Part shown: one piece after another, positions 1-7,316 of the stretch
Position numbering within the stretch: the first letter of the stretch is position 1
Layout of the letters: the number at the start of each line of letters is the position of its first letter
DNA from: Campylobacterota bacterium
Lineage (GTDB): Bacteria > Campylobacterota > Campylobacteria > Campylobacterales > SZUA-545
Length of the DNA: 34,532 bases
Direction of reading: 5' to 3'
Assembly (NCBI GenBank): GCA_003561815.1
Contig: PWVP01000020.1
Coordinates: 1 to 34,532, forward strand
Program-made: the position numbers and the translations under genes
The notes under the pieces: model-generated
Told to the model about the DNA's origin: nothing
Database searches by the model: none
Seen by the model: the letters and a program-made list of their open reading frames with translations, nothing else

Positions 1-47
1 AGTGCGAGGGCAGCTGCAGCTGCTACGCTTAACTTGACTGCTTTCAT
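1..47 (-). CDS. N-terminal start of an exported protein, truncated by the window edge
   Basis: The complement reads an ATG at 47 followed by 15 codons, MKAVKLSVAAAAALA, and then leaves the window. Two lysines followed by an alanine-rich hydrophobic run is the beginning of a Sec signal peptide, so the product is probably periplasmic or outer-membrane. A good Shine-Dalgarno (AAGGAGTC) lies just upstream of the ATG. The gene lies downstream of, and on the same strand as, the TorF-type porin but is separated from it by about 200 bp, so it may have its own promoter. The mature protein is outside the window and its function cannot be named. Confidence 0.72.
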   Translation of the reverse strand, partial: MKAVKLSVAAAAALA

Positions 48-107
48 TCAGACTCCTTAAGGGGTTTGGTTGCTTCAAGTTCCGCATTGAAGCGGCTTGA
101 GACGACC

Positions 108-113
108 ATCATA
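108..113 (-). promoter_or_regulatory. Possible -10 box for the left-edge exported gene
   Basis: On the minus strand this reads TATGAT, about 60 nt before the ATG at 47. It is preceded by T/A-rich sequence (TTTTTGGAAACTTTAAGG), as is common for Campylobacterota sigma-70 promoters, which often lack a clear -35. The rest of the 48-246 gap shows no gene. Confidence 0.3.
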
Positions 114-216
114 GAGGCTGTAACCTTAAAGTTTCCAAAAACAGAGCGGTAAAAATATCAAAACAGCGCAATTTATGGGAAAGTTGAGCGATTTAGGAGG
201 GGTTTATGCAGCGTTT

Positions 217-238
217 GCCGCCGGGGCGATCCGGCGGC
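217..238 (-). terminator. GC-rich hairpin after the TorF-type gene, without a U-tract
   Basis: GCCGCCGG and CCGGCGGC form a perfect 8-bp stem around a 6-nt loop, starting nine bases after the stop codon of the porin gene. No T-run follows on either strand, so it is not a canonical intrinsic terminator. It may act as a Rho-associated or 3'-end-stabilising structure. Confidence 0.35.
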
Positions 239-246
239 GCGTCGCT

Positions 247-912
247 TTAGAGCGAAAAGGTGGTGGTCCAGTAGACAAGTGCTTTCAGATCGTCCTCGTC
301 GTCACCCAGATCTTCGCTGTACTTGCTCAGCGTCAGGCCAAACTCGTGACCTGGCGCGAAGTCGAAGTCCTCTTTGCTGACGGTCACCGCGAAGTCGTTG
401 GCCGTATCGCCGTCATTGTCTGCGTAGCCCAAGTGAAGCCCGAGGTCTACCACATCGAGATCGAAACCGGCACCAAACTCGATATAGGTGTCCTTGTCGT
501 TCTCGTCTGAGGTGATCCCTTTATAGAGGGTGAGGCTGAAATCTTCATAGCTGCCGCCCAGATAGATCTCCTGCATCGGATCGTCACCGGAGACAGTCGT
601 GTGGTAGCTCACCAGGCCCACATCGTAGCCAAACTCCTCGATAGCACCTTCGTACCCGACATAGAGCTCATAGCCTAGCGCAGAGTCGCCATCGTCATCG
701 ATGGTCGAAGCCCAGATGCCGACATAAGCGCCGCTGGCGTGAACGAAATCCAGACCACCCTGTAGGGCGATACCATCATCGCTGGCGCTTAGGCCACGAT
801 CTATATAGTTGCTCACAACGCCCACATTGGCCGTTAGCTCATTTTCGCCAGCCAGTGCGCTGTAGGTGAGTGTAGAGCCCGCCACTGCGGCGGCTACGAG
901 AAGCTTCTTCAT
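247..912 (-). CDS. TorF-family putative outer-membrane porin
   Basis: This 221-aa protein has a clear signal peptide (MKKLLVAAAVAGSTLTYSALA, predicted cleavage after ALA). The mature part is rich in alternating beta-strand segments and acidic residues and ends in an aromatic-hydrophobic strand (WTTTFSL), typical of an outer-membrane beta-barrel. The start of the mature part (ELTANVGVVSNYIDRGLS) and the overall length fit the TorF putative porin family (the 'N-Y-x-x-R-G-x-S' type opening strand). The family's substrate is unknown to me. The ATG at 912 has a strong Shine-Dalgarno (CAGGAGT). It is transcribed divergently from the small membrane protein at 1051. Confidence 0.8.
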   Translation of the reverse strand: MKKLLVAAAVAGSTLTYSALAGENELTANVGVVSNYIDRGLSASDDGIALQGGLDFVHASGAYVGIWASTIDDDGDSALGYELYVGYEGAIEEFGYDVGLVSYHTTVSGDDPMQEIYLGGSYEDFSLTLYKGITSDENDKDTYIEFGAGFDLDVVDLGLHLGYADNDGDTANDFAVTVSKEDFDFAPGHEFGLTLSKYSEDLGDDEDDLKALVYWTTTFSL

Positions 913-959
913 GCATACTCCTGAAAAGAAAAGTTTTGACTCCCTAAGGTCATGGGGGA

Positions 960-965
960 ATTATG
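960..965 (-). promoter_or_regulatory. Possible -10 box for the TorF-type gene
   Basis: The complement reads CATAAT preceded by TG (GTGCATAAT), an extended -10-like element about 48 nt upstream of the ATG at 912. No convincing -35 is visible. Confidence 0.35.
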
Positions 966-1015
966 CACCAAGATGGGGCGTTTGAGGCGGAAGGGGTTGA
1001 TTAAAATTTGGTCAG

Positions 1016-1044
1016 TTGGTCTGTTAGCGACTTTGGGGTACAAT
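1016..1044 (+). promoter_or_regulatory. Promoter abutting the start codon of the 84-aa membrane protein
   Basis: TTGGTC (1016-1021) and TACAAT (1039-1044) are separated by exactly 17 bp. The predicted transcription start, about 7 nt after the -10, falls on the ATG at 1051. No Shine-Dalgarno precedes that ATG, so the transcript may be leaderless. Confidence 0.5.
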
Positions 1045-1050
1045 GGTCGT

Positions 1051-1305
1051 ATGAGCAAAAAAGAGCGCTTGAGCAGAGAGATTGACCTGCTTCGGGAGGG
1101 GTTGGGTCGGCTGTTTTCTGTTATTCTGGCCTTGGCATCTGGTGTTGTGATTGTGATTTACGCTATTGTTTCTGGAGACAAGCCGATCTATTTGCTGATC
1201 ATGGCGGGTCTGGGGGTTGGGCCGCTTGTGCTGTTTGCGTTTCGCTATCGCGAGAATGAGGCGCGCATCTACGAGCTGCTGGATGAACTAGAAAAAGAGG
1301 AGTAA
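1051..1305 (+). CDS. Small two-TM membrane protein, unknown function
   Basis: The 84-aa protein (MSKKERLSREID...) has a charged N-terminal helix, two hydrophobic segments (about residues 20-40 and 46-63) and a charged, coiled-coil-like tail ending ELLDELEKEE, so both termini probably lie in the cytoplasm. The ORF track extends to 952, but the upstream 33 codons have no ribosome site and overlap the promoter. I prefer ATG 1051, which sits six bases after a TACAAT -10 box. I do not recognise the family. It is followed immediately by a 33-aa single-TM protein and then by a diguanylate cyclase, so a membrane-associated accessory role is possible but unproven. Confidence 0.65.
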   Translation: MSKKERLSREIDLLREGLGRLFSVILALASGVVIVIYAIVSGDKPIYLLIMAGLGVGPLVLFAFRYRENEARIYELLDELEKEE

Positions 1306-1308
1306 AAG

Positions 1309-1410
1309 ATGGTAGAGATTGTGGCTTTTTTGATTCTGGTTGTGGCGCTGGGTGCCATCGTTTATGCGCTAGGGGGCAAACACAAGCAGAACCACACAGC
1401 TGCGCACTAA
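1309..1410 (+). CDS. 33-aa single-pass membrane small protein
   Basis: This is too short for the ORF track. The ATG at 1309 opens a frame of 33 codons: a hydrophobic helix (residues 4-22, IVAFLILVVALGAIVYALG) and a hydrophilic tail (GKHKQNHTAAH). It has a strong Shine-Dalgarno (AGAGGAG) overlapping the stop of the preceding gene at a spacing of about six bases, which is the main evidence that it is translated. It lies 3 nt after the 84-aa membrane protein and 9 nt before the diguanylate cyclase. The function is unknown. Confidence 0.6.
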   Translation: MVEIVAFLILVVALGAIVYALGGKHKQNHTAAH

Positions 1411-1419
1411 CCGACCACA

Positions 1420-2652
1420 ATGATTAGACGAACTCTGAGTCTTATCCTGCCTCTGATCCTGATCGCCTCAGCGGCGGCGGCGAGTCTGATGCTGCCTAAA
1501 CCGGCCGGGTTTGAGACGGCGGCGAATTTTGTGGCGTGGGGGCTTCTGGCCGGGGCGGCGTTTCTGGGTGTGCACTTTCACCGGCTGAATGTGCTGCTCG
1601 GGGTGGGGCTGATGGCGATGATCTTTTTTGCACTGGCGCAGCCCTGGGCGATCGCACAGCTGAGCCTACCGGTGCGCGATCTGATCTGGATGACGGCGTG
1701 GTGGCTACTGCCGGTGGGGCTTTTGCTGCTGGCATGGCTGCCGGAGCGAAGCCTCTTTTCCATCGCGATGCTGCTGCGGCTGCTCTTGATCGTCGCGATC
1801 GCGCTGGGGGTGGTCGCTGCGGCACTGGGGGGGCACGATGCGCAGCTGGCCGCCTGGCTAAGTGTGGAGCTGCTCTCTATCGAGCTGCCTTTGATGCTGA
1901 CCGCTATCCCCCAGGGGGGGCTGCTGATGGCGCTTCTGGCCGTGCTGGGACTACTGCTCAAAGCGGCACTCGATCGCCACGGAATCTTGCCGCTGGCGTG
2001 GCTGGGGATGCTGGGTTTTTCGCTCACTGCCCTGCTCTACTGGCCCGATGGCGGTTCGATGGCGCTGCTTTTTGGCGCTGCGGCCCTGGTGATGATCGTC
2101 TCGCTGATGCAGCTGAGCTACCGGCTGGCGTTTTATGATGAGCTCACCGGTATCCCCGGACGGCGTGCGCTCTACGAGGCGATGGGGCGCCTGGGTGGAC
2201 GCTACACCGTCGCAATGAGCGATATCGACTTTTTTAAAAAGTTTAACGACACCCACGGCCACGATGTGGGTGATCAGGTGCTCAAAATGGTCGCCCTCAA
2301 ACTCCAGAGCGTGCGCGGTGGGGGCCGGGTGTTTCGCTATGGGGGCGAGGAGTTTACGATTCTCTTCGATGGAAAAGAGGCGATCGAGGCGCAGCCGTTT
2401 TTAGAGGAGGTGCGGCGCACAGTGGAGGCCAGCCACTTCACCAAACGCGCCGCCAATCGGCCCAAAACCAAGCCCAAAAAGGGCCAAAAAACAGCCAGCG
2501 GCTCAAACGGGACGAAGCTCAAAGTCACCATTAGCCTCGGTGCCGCCTCCAAAGATGAGCGGCGGCCCAACCCCGAGGCGGTGATGAAGGCGGCCGATGA
2601 GGCGCTCTATAAAGCGAAGGAGGCGGGGCGAAACTGCGTGGTGGTGGCCTGA
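1420..2652 (+). CDS. Multi-TM diguanylate cyclase (GGEEF) without a canonical I-site
   Basis: This 410-aa protein would make c-di-GMP from two GTP. Residues 1-232 are almost entirely hydrophobic (about seven or eight TM helices), forming an integral-membrane input region I cannot assign to a named family. Residues 237-410 are the GGDEF domain, with DELTGIPGRRAL, the metal/GTP region SDIDFFKKFNDTHGHDVGD and the active-site loop YGGEEF (308-312). At the position of the inhibitory RxxD site the sequence reads RGGG, so product inhibition through the primary I-site is probably absent. A lysine/arginine-rich insertion (about 342-358) sits inside the domain. No clear Shine-Dalgarno precedes the ATG, which follows the 33-aa gene by 9 nt, so translation may be coupled. 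Confidence 0.88.
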   Translation: MIRRTLSLILPLILIASAAAASLMLPKPAGFETAANFVAWGLLAGAAFLGVHFHRLNVLLGVGLMAMIFFALAQPWAIAQLSLPVRDLIWMTAWWLLPVGLLLLAWLPERSLFSIAMLLRLLLIVAIALGVVAAALGGHDAQLAAWLSVELLSIELPLMLTAIPQGGLLMALLAVLGLLLKAALDRHGILPLAWLGMLGFSLTALLYWPDGGSMALLFGAAALVMIVSLMQLSYRLAFYDELTGIPGRRALYEAMGRLGGRYTVAMSDIDFFKKFNDTHGHDVGDQVLKMVALKLQSVRGGGRVFRYGGEEFTILFDGKEAIEAQPFLEEVRRTVEASHFTKRAANRPKTKPKKGQKTASGSNGTKLKVTISLGAASKDERRPNPEAVMKAADEALYKAKEAGRNCVVVA

Positions 2653-2681
2653 AGCGCCGGTTTTTCGAGCAGTCCGCCCGC

Positions 2682-2710
2682 TTTACGCCCCAAGCTCAAG
2701 CTGCTATAAT
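2682..2710 (+). promoter_or_regulatory. Sigma-70 promoter for the der operon
   Basis: TTTACG (2682-2687), a 17-bp spacer and TATAAT (2705-2710) preceded by TGC (extended -10) lie about 34 nt upstream of the der ATG. This is the best promoter on the plus strand before the tightly packed block ending at 10975. Confidence 0.65.
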
Positions 2711-2743
2711 CCCCTTTACATAATTTAAATCATTAAGGTCTCT

Positions 2744-4144
2744 ATGTACACCATCGCACTGGTTGGCCGGCCCAATGCAGGCAAAAGCACCCTTTTTAAC
2801 CGTCTAAGCCGTAGCCACGAAGCGATTATCAGCGATGTGGCGGGCACCACACGGGATGTGAAGCGCGCCGAGGTGCGTGTGGCGGAGCGCTCGATCCAGA
2901 TTCTCGATACCGGCGGGCTGGAGGATCGCGATGAGCTCTTTAGCTCTGTGCGGCGCCATGCGATCGAGGCGGCGCGTCAGGCCGATGCGGTGATCTTTCT
3001 AGTCGATGGTCAGATGCTGCCAGATGATCAGGATCGCAAGCTCTTTTTCGAGCTGCAGGCGATCAACCCCACCATCTTGCTAGCGCTCAATAAGATCGAT
3101 AACGAAAAGCTAAACGAGCATCTTTATGACTACATGAGCTTCGGCGCTGCCGATCTGATCGCCCTCTCCTGTGCCCACAAGCGGGGGCTGGATAAGCTTG
3201 AGGCGTGGATCGCCACAGTCAGCGCCCCCCAGGAGCCGATCGTGATCGATGAGGCGATCGACCCGGAGGGGTTTCTTGAGGCGTTTGACGCCTCGGGCGA
3301 GCGGCTTGAGGGCGAAGAGGTGCCGATGGAGGGATCGGACTTTGAGGAGGGAGGGCCGATTCGCGTGGCGATCATCGGACGGCCCAATGTGGGCAAAAGC
3401 AGCCTTCTAAACGCGCTTGTGGGCCACGAGCGATCGGTTGTCAGCCCCCAGGCGGGCACCACGATCGATCCGGTCGATGAGGCCATCACCCTAAACGATC
3501 ACCCCTTTTTGTTTGTGGACACGGCGGGCATTCGCCGACGCAGCCGGATTGCCGGGATCGAGAAGTTCGCCTTCGATCGCACCGAAAAGATGCTCGAAAA
3601 GGCGGAGGTGGCACTGATCACCCTTGACTGCAGCGAACCCTTTACCGAGCTGGATGAGCGTATCGCCGGACTGGTGGATAAACACCGTCTGGCGGCGGTC
3701 TTTGTGCTGAACAAATACGATCGGGCCCAGGAGAGCTTCAAGAGTCTGCAAAGCGAGGTGCGCAGGCGGTTTCGGTTTTTAGAGCATGCGCCTTTAATCA
3801 CCGTTTCGGCCCTCTCTAAAAAGCGGACCCATAAGGTGGTGGATCTCATCACCGAAGTGCACGCGAACTACCACCGCCGGCTCCCCACCGCCAAACTCAA
3901 CACCCTGATCACCGAAGCGACGGCGCGCCATAAGATCCCCTCGCTTAAGGGCAAATCGGTGCGGATCTACTACGCCACCCAGTACGGTGTCGCACCGCCA
4001 CGGGTAGCGCTCATCTCCAATCGGCCCGAGGGGCTGCACTTTAGCTATCTGCGCTATCTGGCCAACCGAATGCGCGAAGCGATCGATCTAAGAGGCTCGC
4101 CCCTGATTCTCACCCCACGCCCCAGACGGCAAGAGGAGAGCTAG
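2744..4144 (+). CDS. der: Ribosome biogenesis GTPase Der (EngA)
   Basis: Der is an essential double-GTPase needed for maturation of the 50S subunit. The 466-aa protein has two complete G domains. The first has P-loop GRPNAGKS (8-15), switch DTGG (55-58) and NKID (116-119). The second has GRPNVGKS (212-219), DTAG (259-262) and NKYD (323-326). A basic C-terminal KH-like domain follows. An acidic linker of about 50 residues separates the G domains. The ATG at 2744 follows an AAGG ribosome site. The stop is directly adjacent to the next start (TAGATG), so it is probably cotranscribed with the c-di-GMP genes downstream. The length is normal for the family. Confidence 0.97.
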   Translation: MYTIALVGRPNAGKSTLFNRLSRSHEAIISDVAGTTRDVKRAEVRVAERSIQILDTGGLEDRDELFSSVRRHAIEAARQADAVIFLVDGQMLPDDQDRKLFFELQAINPTILLALNKIDNEKLNEHLYDYMSFGAADLIALSCAHKRGLDKLEAWIATVSAPQEPIVIDEAIDPEGFLEAFDASGERLEGEEVPMEGSDFEEGGPIRVAIIGRPNVGKSSLLNALVGHERSVVSPQAGTTIDPVDEAITLNDHPFLFVDTAGIRRRSRIAGIEKFAFDRTEKMLEKAEVALITLDCSEPFTELDERIAGLVDKHRLAAVFVLNKYDRAQESFKSLQSEVRRRFRFLEHAPLITVSALSKKRTHKVVDLITEVHANYHRRLPTAKLNTLITEATARHKIPSLKGKSVRIYYATQYGVAPPRVALISNRPEGLHFSYLRYLANRMREAIDLRGSPLILTPRPRRQEES

Positions 4145-5917
4145 ATGCCCGGCCAAACGCTGCGCTTTTTACAGAAGATTCGCAGCCGTTTTATCGTCTC
4201 GTTTGTGGCGGTCGTGGCCGTACTGACGGTGACGGTGGTCTCTTTGATCAACAGCGACTATCGCCATCTGATTGACCGCTCTGCGTATACCTCTTTGGAT
4301 GCTCTTAGCGAGTCGATCTTCCAGGCGCTCTGGGTCAGCATGAACTACGGCGACTCGGCGGTGGTGCTCGATGTGCTGCGCGATGCACAGGAGAAGCAGA
4401 TTGTCGATGGGCTGGATCTCTATGTCTCCCAGGAGGTGATTGAGATCTTTCGCCCCGATCTGAGCTACCGCCCCCCCGGCCTGATTGAGGGGGTGTTTCA
4501 AGAGGGCGAAGAGCGGTTTTTAGAGCTAATCGACGATCGGGGTGAGCGGCTGGCGCGCTTTATCAAGCCCCTTAGGGCCGATCAGGGCTGCCTGCAGTGC
4601 CATGTCAATGCCGAGATCGGCACGGTGCTGGGGGTGATGGATCTCACCCTCTCCCTCTCGCAGTACGACGCGCAGGCGGCCCAGTCGATCCAGCGCATCG
4701 TGCTGACCATTCTGGTGCTGGTGGGCATCAGTGCCCTGCTTTTACACCTCATTTCGCAGCGACTCATCTTTACGCCGCTTGATGAGCTGGGCAAAGCCAC
4801 CCGCAAACTCTCTCAGGAGGCGGCGGATTTCGATGTGCGGCTTAAAACCGGCGGGCGAAACGAGTTTGGCGTCGTGGCCCATCAGTTCAACCGCTTTATT
4901 ATGCGGGTGCAGAAGATCAACCAGGAGCTGGCCAAAGAGCAGGCGCGCACCCGGGAGCTGCTGGAGACGCGCGAGGAGGAGATTGAGCGGCGCACCGCCG
5001 AGGTGCGGGAGCTCCACCGCAAGCTCCAATCCTATGTCCGGATTGTCGATCAAAATGTGATCACCTCCCGAACCGATGAGAACGGTATCATCACCTACGC
5101 CAGCGAAGCGTTCTGCCGGGTTTCGGGCTTTTCCAAAGAGGAGCTGATCGGCAAGCCGCACAGCATCGTGCGCCACCCCGACACGCCCGCTAGCCTCTTT
5201 GAGCGGCTCTGGCGCACCCTAAAGGCGGGCAAAAGCTGGGAGGGCGAACTCAAAAACCGCACCAAAAGCGGCCACTTCTACTGGGTCAAAGCGGTCATCT
5301 CCCCGGAGTTTGATGAAGCGGGCAAAATCACCGGCTTCGTAGCTGTCCGGCAGGATGTGACGCTCCAAAAACGGCTGGAAGCGACCCTGGAGGAGCTCAC
5401 CGAGATGACCCGCCGATCCCACACCGATGCTTTGACGGGGCTCTTCAACCGATCGCGCATGAGTGAGCTGCTGGAGATGGAGATTGTCCGGGCAGAGCGC
5501 TACAAAACCCCCTTTAGTGTCGCGCTGATGGATGTGGATCACTTCAAGTCCATCAACGACACCTACGGCCACCTGGAGGGGGATGAGGTGCTCAAAGCGC
5601 TAGCGGAGATTCTGAGAGACAACACCCGCAAGAGTGATATCATCGCCCGGTGGGGGGGTGAGGAGTTCATTATCCTGCTGCCCAACACCGCCGTCGGTTC
5701 CGCCACCCGCAAGGTCGAGCAGCTGCGCAAAGCGGTCGCCGATCACCCCTTTGCGGCCATCGGACAGGTAACTGCGAGCTTTGGTGTCGCCCAGTGGCAG
5801 GCGGGGGATGATGAGGAGAGTCTGGTGGGGCGGGCCGATGTGGCGCTCTACCTGGCTAAAGAGAGTGGCCGAAACCGCGTAGAGGTTGCCCCCGAAGCGA
5901 AGGAGAGTCATGAATAA
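4145..5917 (+). CDS. Heme- and PAS-containing diguanylate cyclase
   Basis: The architecture of this 590-aa protein is clear. There is a TM helix (about 16-36), a periplasmic sensor of about 145 residues with a CLQCH c-type heme motif (149-153) resembling the DUF3365/Tll0287-like fold, and a second TM (about 184-203). A HAMP linker (about 205-258), a coiled coil (260-296), a PAS domain (about 300-405) and a GGDEF domain (about 425-580) follow. The PAS contains IVRHPDTP, W-TLKAGKSW and KNRTKSGHFYWV, strongly resembling the FAD-binding PAS of the aerotaxis receptor Aer. The GGDEF domain has GGEEF at 504-508 and a canonical I-site RKSD (495-498), so it should be active and feedback-inhibited. It follows der without a gap and overlaps the next gene by 8 nt. 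Heme attachment and the signal sensed are inference. Confidence 0.9.
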   Translation: MPGQTLRFLQKIRSRFIVSFVAVVAVLTVTVVSLINSDYRHLIDRSAYTSLDALSESIFQALWVSMNYGDSAVVLDVLRDAQEKQIVDGLDLYVSQEVIEIFRPDLSYRPPGLIEGVFQEGEERFLELIDDRGERLARFIKPLRADQGCLQCHVNAEIGTVLGVMDLTLSLSQYDAQAAQSIQRIVLTILVLVGISALLLHLISQRLIFTPLDELGKATRKLSQEAADFDVRLKTGGRNEFGVVAHQFNRFIMRVQKINQELAKEQARTRELLETREEEIERRTAEVRELHRKLQSYVRIVDQNVITSRTDENGIITYASEAFCRVSGFSKEELIGKPHSIVRHPDTPASLFERLWRTLKAGKSWEGELKNRTKSGHFYWVKAVISPEFDEAGKITGFVAVRQDVTLQKRLEATLEELTEMTRRSHTDALTGLFNRSRMSELLEMEIVRAERYKTPFSVALMDVDHFKSINDTYGHLEGDEVLKALAEILRDNTRKSDIIARWGGEEFIILLPNTAVGSATRKVEQLRKAVADHPFAAIGQVTASFGVAQWQAGDDEESLVGRADVALYLAKESGRNRVEVAPEAKESHE

Positions 5918-7316
5918 GGTCCCCCTCAAACAGCTGATCACTGCCCGCATCCTGAGTGCTTTTCTGGTCTTTTTGGTCGCGATCGTGGCGGTGGTGCTCT
6001 TTCAGTTTCGTCAGTACACCATCGTCAGTATCGAGGAGAAGTCCGAAGCGATCGGGGAGCTGGTGCTGGCCGGACTCACCGCCCATATGCGTAGCGGCAC
6101 CATGGACGATCGCAGCTACTTTTTAAGTGAGATTGCCCAGATGGGCGGCGTGAACGATATCTGGATTGTCCGAAGCCGGGAGCTGGATGCGCAGTTTCCC
6201 CAAGACCAGAGCGATCGCTTCGAGCGGGATGGGGATGGGCTGGATCTGGCCACTTTCCAGAGGGCTGTGAGTCAGTTTGAGATTGATGAGTTTGGCCAGG
6301 GGGTGATGCGCGTGGCGATCCCCTATGTCGCCCGTAGCGACGGTGTGCTCAACTGCCTGCAGTGTCACCATGTGCCCGAAGGCACCGTGCTCGGCGTGCT
6401 CAATGTCGAGAGCTCCATCACCGAAGCGCGGGCGAGTGCGCTGATCTATGGCGGGCTGGTGGCGCTGATGGTGCTGCTCTTTGTCGCAGCGATGATCGCC
6501 GGATCCATGCAGCTGACCAACCGCTTCGTTTTGTTGCCGCTACAGAAGATGGTCTATCTCTTTGAGAAGGCGATCGGCAAAAAGGTGCGTATCGATGAGT
6601 CGCTCTTCCGTACCGAGGAGTTTACCGCTGCGGTTAGCCGCTTTAACCGGGTGGTCGATGAGGTCAACGCTAAAACCCTGGAGCTAAAGGGGCTCAATAA
6701 AGAGATCGAGTCCACCCTAAAAGAGACCATCTTCACCCTCGCGGCGGTGGGTGAACGAAAATGTGAAGAGACCGGTAATCATGTGCGGCGGGTGCAGTAC
6801 TTTAGCGCGCTACTGGCCGAGCTGGCCGAGCTGCCGCCCGATCAGGTCGAGCTGATCAAGATCGCCTCGCCGCTTCACGATATCGGCAAAGTGGGCATCC
6901 CCGAGCGGATTATCCAAAAACCGGGCAAACTGACCGACGCAGAGTATGAGGTGGTGCGCACCCACGCCACGCTGGGCTATGAGATGCTGCGCCACTCCAG
7001 CCGGGATGTGATGCAGGCAGCCGCCACCATCGCCCACGAACACCACGAGCGCTACGATGGCCACGGCTACCCCCGCGGGATCGAAAGGGAGGCTATCCAT
7101 ATCTTTGGTAGAATTACGGCGATTGCCGATGTCTTCGATGCACTGGCCAACGATCGCTTCTACAAGCCCGCCTGGTCGCACGAGGAGATCAAGCGCTACT
7201 TCCACGAGCAGCGGGGCCAACAGTTTGACCCGCACCTGACCGATCTCTTTTTAGGCCACTATGGGGCGTTTGTGGAGATTTTAAACCGATACCGAGACGA
7301 TAAGGAACCGAATTGA
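5910..7316 (+). CDS. Heme-containing HD-GYP c-di-GMP phosphodiesterase
   Basis: I take ATG 5910 (MNKVPLKQ; 468 aa) because AAGGAG lies just upstream; the track's extra eight residues lack support. It has TM1 (about 8-31), a periplasmic region with CLQCH (149-153), TM2 (about 178-198), a short HAMP-like linker and an HD-GYP domain (about 275-465). The catalytic signatures are intact: ETGNHVRR, HDIGKVGIP (323-331) and HHERYDGHGYP (378-388). HD-GYP enzymes hydrolyse c-di-GMP. The sensor half resembles that of the preceding cyclase, including the heme motif at the same residue number, so the pair probably arose by sharing one sensor module. The start overlaps the cyclase stop (ATGAATAA), and its own stop overlaps the TTG of serS. 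Confidence 0.9.
   Translation: MNKVPLKQLITARILSAFLVFLVAIVAVVLFQFRQYTIVSIEEKSEAIGELVLAGLTAHMRSGTMDDRSYFLSEIAQMGGVNDIWIVRSRELDAQFPQDQSDRFERDGDGLDLATFQRAVSQFEIDEFGQGVMRVAIPYVARSDGVLNCLQCHHVPEGTVLGVLNVESSITEARASALIYGGLVALMVLLFVAAMIAGSMQLTNRFVLLPLQKMVYLFEKAIGKKVRIDESLFRTEEFTAAVSRFNRVVDEVNAKTLELKGLNKEIESTLKETIFTLAAVGERKCEETGNHVRRVQYFSALLAELAELPPDQVELIKIASPLHDIGKVGIPERIIQKPGKLTDAEYEVVRTHATLGYEMLRHSSRDVMQAAATIAHEHHERYDGHGYPRGIEREAIHIFGRITAIADVFDALANDRFYKPAWSHEEIKRYFHEQRGQQFDPHLTDLFLGHYGAFVEILNRYRDDKEPN

Noticed and set aside
175-510. 111-aa plus-strand ORF at the left end
   Set aside because: Antisense to the TorF-type porin, no ribosome site, and it begins in the non-coding gap.
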